A stretch of 26,743 nucleotides of DNA from DASYYE01 sp035946955 (GTDB lineage Bacteria > Actinomycetota > Actinomycetes > Streptosporangiales > Streptosporangiaceae), in the NCBI GenBank assembly GCA_035946955.1, contig DASYYE010000226.1, positions 1-26,743 of the forward strand. Direction: 5' to 3'. Position 1 is the stretch's first letter, and every line of letters starts with the position of its first letter. The position numbers were made by a program, and so were the translations under genes. The notes under the pieces are model-generated. The model was not told the DNA's origin and ran no database searches. It saw nothing but the letters and a program-made list of their open reading frames with translations. Positions 23,229-26,743 of the stretch are shown piece by piece.

Positions 23229-23852
23229 TCACGGCCACCGGCTGAGAATCCTGGCCGCGAGAGCCTCGGCGGCTTGCCGGCAGGCAGCCTCCAGGTCGGG
23301 ATGCAGATCGATGTTGGCCGGCACGTCGTCGGTGACATCCAGGACGTCTTGGCCCTCGCGGATCACTGCCTGCTGCTGGCCGTCGTCCCAGTAGGCGCCA
23401 TCCCCCAGCCCGCTGATCGCGGGGTAGCCCGCCGGGCTGAAGTCGTAGGGGGCGTCCGTGAGGACTGTCACCTGTGCCCAATGGTCACCGGAGTCGGTCG
23501 AGGTCATGCCGCTTGAGGTATAGACCCCCTTCTGGTTGAAGCCGCATGTGCTGATCTGCTGCGAGCTGTTGTTTTGGTGCGTGTGCCCGTCGATGGTGAT
23601 GGTGATGCCATGGACGGTCCCTGCCACTGCTAGCACATCGCCGGCCGTCAGCAGCGAGCACGCCGCTGGCGCGGTCCCGGTCCGGCCGGAACCAGCGGGG
23701 GCTGATTGCACCTGGCCATGGGAGCTGGTGAGGGCAGGCGGCAGCGCAATCGTGGGGTGGCTGGTACAGCCGCTGGCCAGGAGTGTGAGGCCAGCCAGCC
23801 CGGTCAGGGCAGCAGAGGTGGCGGCTGGCCGGAGGGGGGCCCGTGATCCCAT
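23229..23852 (-). CDS. Secreted lipoprotein, DUF3558-like
   Basis: The 207-residue protein has a lipoprotein signal (basic MGSRAPLRPAATSAAL, hydrophobic core, lipobox LASGC with C29). A Ser/Gly/Ala linker and a folded domain follow, with CSLLTAGDVLAVAG near residue 65, a second cysteine (ISTCGFNQKG), and AISGLGDGAYWDDG near residue 145. This pattern (CSLL...DV, CGF/Y, V.GLGD.A) is typical of small actinobacterial DUF3558-type lipoproteins of unknown function anchored outside the membrane. The ATG at 23852 is chosen for AAAGGA upstream and because the signal peptide begins there; the open frame continues to 24218 with a different, probably decayed, sequence. Confidence 0.85.
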   Translation of the reverse strand: MGSRAPLRPAATSAALTGLAGLTLLASGCTSHPTIALPPALTSSHGQVQSAPAGSGRTGTAPAACSLLTAGDVLAVAGTVHGITITIDGHTHQNNSSQQISTCGFNQKGVYTSSGMTSTDSGDHWAQVTVLTDAPYDFSPAGYPAISGLGDGAYWDDGQQQAVIREGQDVLDVTDDVPANIDLHPDLEAACRQAAEALAARILSRWP

Positions 23853-24230
23853 GAAGGGTTCCTTTCCCGCGGTGCCCCTCCGCGGAGAAAGAGTCTCCAG
23901 TCGGCCGGAGGGACCGCACACCCTCAGCCCAGCAGATGGCGCGTGCCGCGATGTGACACAACTTGCCCGCGCCTTACCAATCCCTGCCTGGGTGAGGGCG
24001 AAGGTGTCGGCGAACGCGTACCGGGTTCCCGTCCACCCGGAGCCGGACACGCTGCCCTGACTGGTCACCTTGCTGACCGATTTGAGCAGCGACAACAGGC
24101 CCCGCGGGCTGGTTGCCGACGGTGCCTGGGCGAACACCAGCGTGAGCTCCTGCAGGCGATTCCAGGAACCCGGGTGCTCCAATGTCTCGCGGACGATATG
24201 GCTCAGAGGCGCGGGCACTGCTGTGGGTGG
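23853..24230 (-). other. Open but probably decayed frame upstream of the lipoprotein
   Basis: The lipoprotein reading frame stays open upstream to 24218. Its translation includes SHIVRETLEHPGSWNRLQEL and LLKSVSKVTSQGSVSGSG then WTGTRYAF, which looks protein-like, but the join to the signal peptide is not. It may be the C-terminal remnant of another secreted or membrane protein, similar in style to the CU044_5270 family found with ECF sigma factors. There is no good start codon or ribosome site. The lipoprotein promoter must lie in the last 100 bp. Confidence 0.35.
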
Positions 24231-25016
24231 TCAGATGGCGGTCCAGCCGCCGTCGATGATCAAGGTCTGTCCGGTCATGTAGCTGGAGGCGGCGGTGGCC
24301 AGGAACAACAGCGGGCCGTCGATCTCATCCAGGGTGGGGGTGCGGGCGAGGAGGGTGCGCTCGCGGATGGACCGGGCGAAGTCGGGGTCAGCGAGATGGC
24401 TGGTCAGTTCGGTCGGGAAGTAACCGGGGGCCAGGGCGTTGACCCGCACGCCGTGTCCGCCCCACTGGGCGGCGAGCTGGCGGGTGAGGTTGACCAGGGC
24501 GCCCTTGGTGGCGTTGTAGGCGGCCATAGGGCCACGCGAAGCGACGATGCCGTACATAGAGGCGACGTTGATCACGCTGGCGGCGGGGGCTGCCCACAGC
24601 AGCGGGGCGGTCAGCCGGCAGATGTCCAGGACGCTGATCAGGTTGACCTCGATGACCTGTCGCAGGTCGTCCAGCGACTGTTCCTCGATCGGCCCGTCGT
24701 CGCAGATCCCGGCGTTGTTGACCAGCACATCAAGGCGGCCGTGTGATCCCAGCCGCCGGGCCAGCGCCTGCCGGTGGGAGGTGTCGGTGATGTCGCCGGG
24801 CATCACCTCGATCCGCTCGCCGCACTCGCGCGCGAGCCCGTCGAGCAGGTCTGCTCTGCGGGCGGTGACCAGCACCTCGGCTCCCGCCTGGTGCAGCACA
24901 CGCGCGAACCGGGCCCCCAGACCCGCGGAGGCCCCGGTCACGAGGGCGAGGCGCCCATCGAGGCGCCACAGATCGGCAGACACCGTTGTGGACGATGTCA
25001 GCCCGGTCCCGCTCAT
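24231..25016 (-). CDS. Short-chain dehydrogenase/reductase
   Basis: The 261-residue classical SDR binds NAD(P) through TGASAGLGARFARVL (near residues 28-42). VNNAGI lies at about 98-103, the catalytic Ser is in INVASMYG, and the catalytic Tyr-Lys pair is in YNATKGALVNLTRQLA. GYFPTEL and the C-terminal SYMTGQTLIIDGGW are also typical. ARR after the second strand suggests an NADP(H) preference. The substrate is not predictable. ATG at 25016 has GGAGG four bases upstream. It stands alone on the minus strand, with about 170 bp to the next gene. Confidence 0.95.
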   Translation of the reverse strand: MSGTGLTSSTTVSADLWRLDGRLALVTGASAGLGARFARVLHQAGAEVLVTARRADLLDGLARECGERIEVMPGDITDTSHRQALARRLGSHGRLDVLVNNAGICDDGPIEEQSLDDLRQVIEVNLISVLDICRLTAPLLWAAPAASVINVASMYGIVASRGPMAAYNATKGALVNLTRQLAAQWGGHGVRVNALAPGYFPTELTSHLADPDFARSIRERTLLARTPTLDEIDGPLLFLATAASSYMTGQTLIIDGGWTAI

Positions 25017-25184
25017 CGGGCCTCCCGGCGGTCCCCGGGCCGGCCCGGGCGAGCTGGAACAGTGTGATTCCCACTATGCGTCGGGCCACGGCACTCAGGC
25101 CAGGACCGTCCCCAACGGCGACCTCCGCGCGCCGCTGTCTTCGGTGCGCTCGGTGGAGGTGCTGGCCGGTCTTAGGGGTGTGGG

Positions 25185-25613
25185 CTACGCCCGCTCGAGT
25201 TCGAGCACGGGAATGGTGCGGACTCCCGCAGTTTGGCGTGCGTACTCGGCAAAGCCTGGGTAGCGTCGCGCTTGCTCGGCGTAGATGCGGTCGCGTTCGG
25301 CGCCGGTCAATTCGACGACGGTCACCTTGTATGTCTCGGTTCCGCGTTCGACACTGCCGTCACCGGCAGCGGTCAGGTTGCCGTACCAGTCCGGATTGGT
25401 CGGTGCTCCGCCCTTGGTTGCGAAGACGTAGATGATGTCCGGCTCGGTGTCATGCGGGAGGTACATCACCGGGGTGACGTGCTCCCGCCCGCTCTTGCGC
25501 CCCCGGTGGTGCACCAGCACCAGCGGAGCGCCCTCGAAGACCCCGCCAACCCTGCCCTCGTTCGCCCGGAACTCCGCGATGGTCTTCGTGTTCCAGTCGA
25601 GCGTCTCACTCAT
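25185..25613 (-). CDS. Deazaflavin-dependent nitroreductase-family protein (DDN-like)
   Basis: The 142-residue protein matches the DDN/F420-dependent nitroreductase family (split beta-barrel). Visible features are VLVHHRGRKSGREHVTPVMYL (about 32-52), IIYVFATKGGAPTNPDWYGNL (about 60-80) and the C-terminal YPGFAEYARQTAGVRTIPV. These enzymes use reduced coenzyme F420 and are abundant in actinomycetes, where they reduce quinones, nitro compounds or xenobiotics. ATG at 25613 is supported by AGGAG six bases upstream. The gene is the main hint that the organism makes F420. Confidence 0.92.
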   Translation of the reverse strand: MSETLDWNTKTIAEFRANEGRVGGVFEGAPLVLVHHRGRKSGREHVTPVMYLPHDTEPDIIYVFATKGGAPTNPDWYGNLTAAGDGSVERGTETYKVTVVELTGAERDRIYAEQARRYPGFAEYARQTAGVRTIPVLELERA

Positions 25614-25881
25614 GCCGAACTCCTGTCGTTGCCGATCCCGGATGCGCCGGAGCCTGGTGATGGAAGGCCCGACAGGAACTGTCCGGCTGTCCAGCGCCGC
25701 GGCTAAAAATGTCTGCTGGGAAGCGCGATTGCCAGGCTCGCCGCCAGGCAGGTGAGCAGGCGTCACCGGATCACGGTGATTCACGCGACCGGAGCACCGC
25801 AGAAGGGGTTTTTGCACGGATCCTGGTCATGGGAGCGGCACCTTCTCGCAGCGAAACGGACGCGCCCGGCGGTGGTGGCCG

Positions 25882-26130
25882 TCAGGGTGAGCGGCGGTGA
25901 CCTGGTTGTGGTGGTGTGCGGTCCGGGGTGAGCTTTCGGATTTCGAGCAGGTCCAGGCCGAGCGCCTCGATCTCGGCCAGCACGCCATACAGTGCCGGCT
26001 GGTCTAGCAGGCCGGTGAGCACGGTGTGCGCGCCGCGGTGCTGCGGCGCCAGCGCCGGGAACGCGGACAGTATGGTGGCGCCGAGGTGCCCGTTGATCCG
26101 GATCACGTACGGGGCGGGTGCCGGGTCCAT
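25882..26130 (-). CDS. Small conserved-looking protein of unknown function
   Basis: The 82-residue protein reads MDPAPAPYVIRINGHLGATI... then LTGLLDQPALYGVLAEIEAL with GLDLLEIRKL. The pattern of an N-terminal strand with RxxGHLG, a hydrophobic middle and a DQPALYGVLAEI helix recalls small actinobacterial proteins often found beside regulators. The function is unknown. The start is uncertain: no clear ribosome site precedes the ATG at 26130, and the frame is open to 26169. It lies downstream of the LuxR-type gene and could share its transcript. Confidence 0.6.
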   Translation of the reverse strand: MDPAPAPYVIRINGHLGATILSAFPALAPQHRGAHTVLTGLLDQPALYGVLAEIEALGLDLLEIRKLTPDRTPPQPGHRRSP

Positions 26131-26165
26131 GGCGGAATGATCACGGGCGAGCAGGTGACTCCGGA

Positions 26166-26182
26166 TCACCGGGATCCGGTGA
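26166..26182. terminator. Small inverted repeat after the LuxR-type gene
   Basis: TCACCGG (26166-26172) and CCGGTGA (26176-26182) pair perfectly around a 3-base loop, ten bases after the LuxR-type stop. It could end that transcript or serve as an operator for the small gene downstream. No T-tract follows. Confidence 0.35.
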
Positions 26183-26192
26183 CCACGGAGGG

Positions 26193-26743
26193 TTAGCGGG
26201 TGCGGCCGGCGGCGAGCAGCCGCAGTTCCCGGGCGCGGCGCACGGCTGAGGAGCGGTCGCGGACCTGGAGCTTGGCGTAGATGCTGCGCAGGTGGGTGCT
26301 GACGGTGTTCAGCGAGACGGACAGCTCGCCGGCGATCTCGGGCCGCGACAGGTTGGTTGGCAGGTACCGCAGCACCCTGAGCTCGCCTGGGCTGAGCTCC
26401 TCCGCAGGCGGCAATGAGGACTGCTCCTTGGCCGCCGGGGATGAGCCGTGCAGGACATCGAGGATGTCGGCGAGCAGCGCGCCGTGTGCTGTCTGGTGCC
26501 GGGGCAGCGCCTCCAGCAACCCGGCCGAGCCGGTCATCGCGAACGGCAGGATCAGCCGGTCAGATTCCGCCAGGCCGAGTGCCTGTTCCGCCGCCTGGTT
26601 CGCCGCGCGCTGGTCACCGAGCTGGCGGTGGGCGATCCCGGCCAGCAGGTGAGCCTCCATGACCGTGACGTACCCCAGGACCGGTGCCGTACCATCCAGA
26701 ACATCGGCCACCGCGGCTAGGGCCGCGGCCGGATTGCCTTCCG
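26193..26743 (-). CDS. LuxR-family transcriptional regulator, C-terminal part (cut by window edge)
   Basis: The reading frame is open to the edge of the window, so only about 183 C-terminal residues are seen. The first part is helical and TPR-like (AHLLAGIAHRQLGDQRAANQ followed by ALGLAESDR). The last 65 residues are a LuxR/GerE HTH: LSPGELRVLRYLPTNLSRPEIAGELSVSLNTVSTHLRSIYAKL. The combination suggests a large MalT/LAL-type or TPR-LuxR activator whose N-terminal ATPase and start lie beyond 26743. Apparent start codons inside the window are not the real start. Confidence 0.9.
   Translation of the reverse strand, partial: EGNPAAALAAVADVLDGTAPVLGYVTVMEAHLLAGIAHRQLGDQRAANQAAEQALGLAESDRLILPFAMTGSAGLLEALPRHQTAHGALLADILDVLHGSSPAAKEQSSLPPAEELSPGELRVLRYLPTNLSRPEIAGELSVSLNTVSTHLRSIYAKLQVRDRSSAVRRARELRLLAAGRTR

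Overview
The window looks like the chromosome of a high-GC actinomycete, possibly Streptosporangiales-like. The clues are very high GC in the core genes, GTG/TTG starts, a Rho with a long Arg/Gly/Asp-rich insert, the lysA-hom-thrC-thrB-rho order, a deazaflavin (F420-type) nitroreductase-family protein, and ECF-sigma/anti-sigma and AraC/LuxR regulators. The genus cannot be fixed from sequence alone.

Positions 29-5298 form the most unusual region. All four enzyme types needed for bacterial tRNA N6-threonylcarbamoyladenosine (t6A) synthesis lie within 5.3 kb: a TsaC/Sua5-like protein, TsaB, TsaD and TsaE. tsaD and tsaE-tsaB are on the minus strand. They are separated by a plus-strand three-gene operon coding for a two-TM membrane protein, a TIR-domain protein with a long helical C-terminal domain, and the Sua5-like enzyme. 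The first two genes overlap by ATGA, Sua5 follows 20 bp later, and the Sua5 and tsaB stop codons share a convergent CTAG. GC is visibly lower here than in the core genes. The arrangement suggests an accessory or defence module in which a TIR effector is tied to t6A chemistry. This is an inference: the sequence shows the arrangement but not the function.

Positions 5393-12992 are core metabolism on the minus strand: lysA, hom, thrC and thrB (lysine/threonine branch of the aspartate pathway), a strong hairpin after thrB, a 540-bp leader region, then rho. Rho is followed by tsaE instead of the usual rpmE/prfA, so a junction probably lies just downstream of rho.

Positions 13150-14964 hold an Erm-like 23S rRNA methyltransferase preceded by a nested hairpin resembling an attenuator, a single-domain response regulator with a leaderless-type start, tRNA-Arg(CCG), and a partial copy of that tRNA's 3' half 143 bp further on.

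Positions 14978-26743 are accessory. They contain a secreted eight-unit repeat (probably beta-propeller) protein with a small translationally coupled ORF upstream, a decayed IS1182-type transposase, an ECF sigma factor coupled to a membrane protein with an extracytoplasmic eight-blade YVTN propeller, a divergent quinone-oxidoreductase/AraC pair, a DUF998-like membrane protein, a lipoprotein, a short-chain dehydrogenase, a DDN-like protein, a small hypothetical gene, and the C-terminal part of a LuxR-type regulator cut by the window edge.
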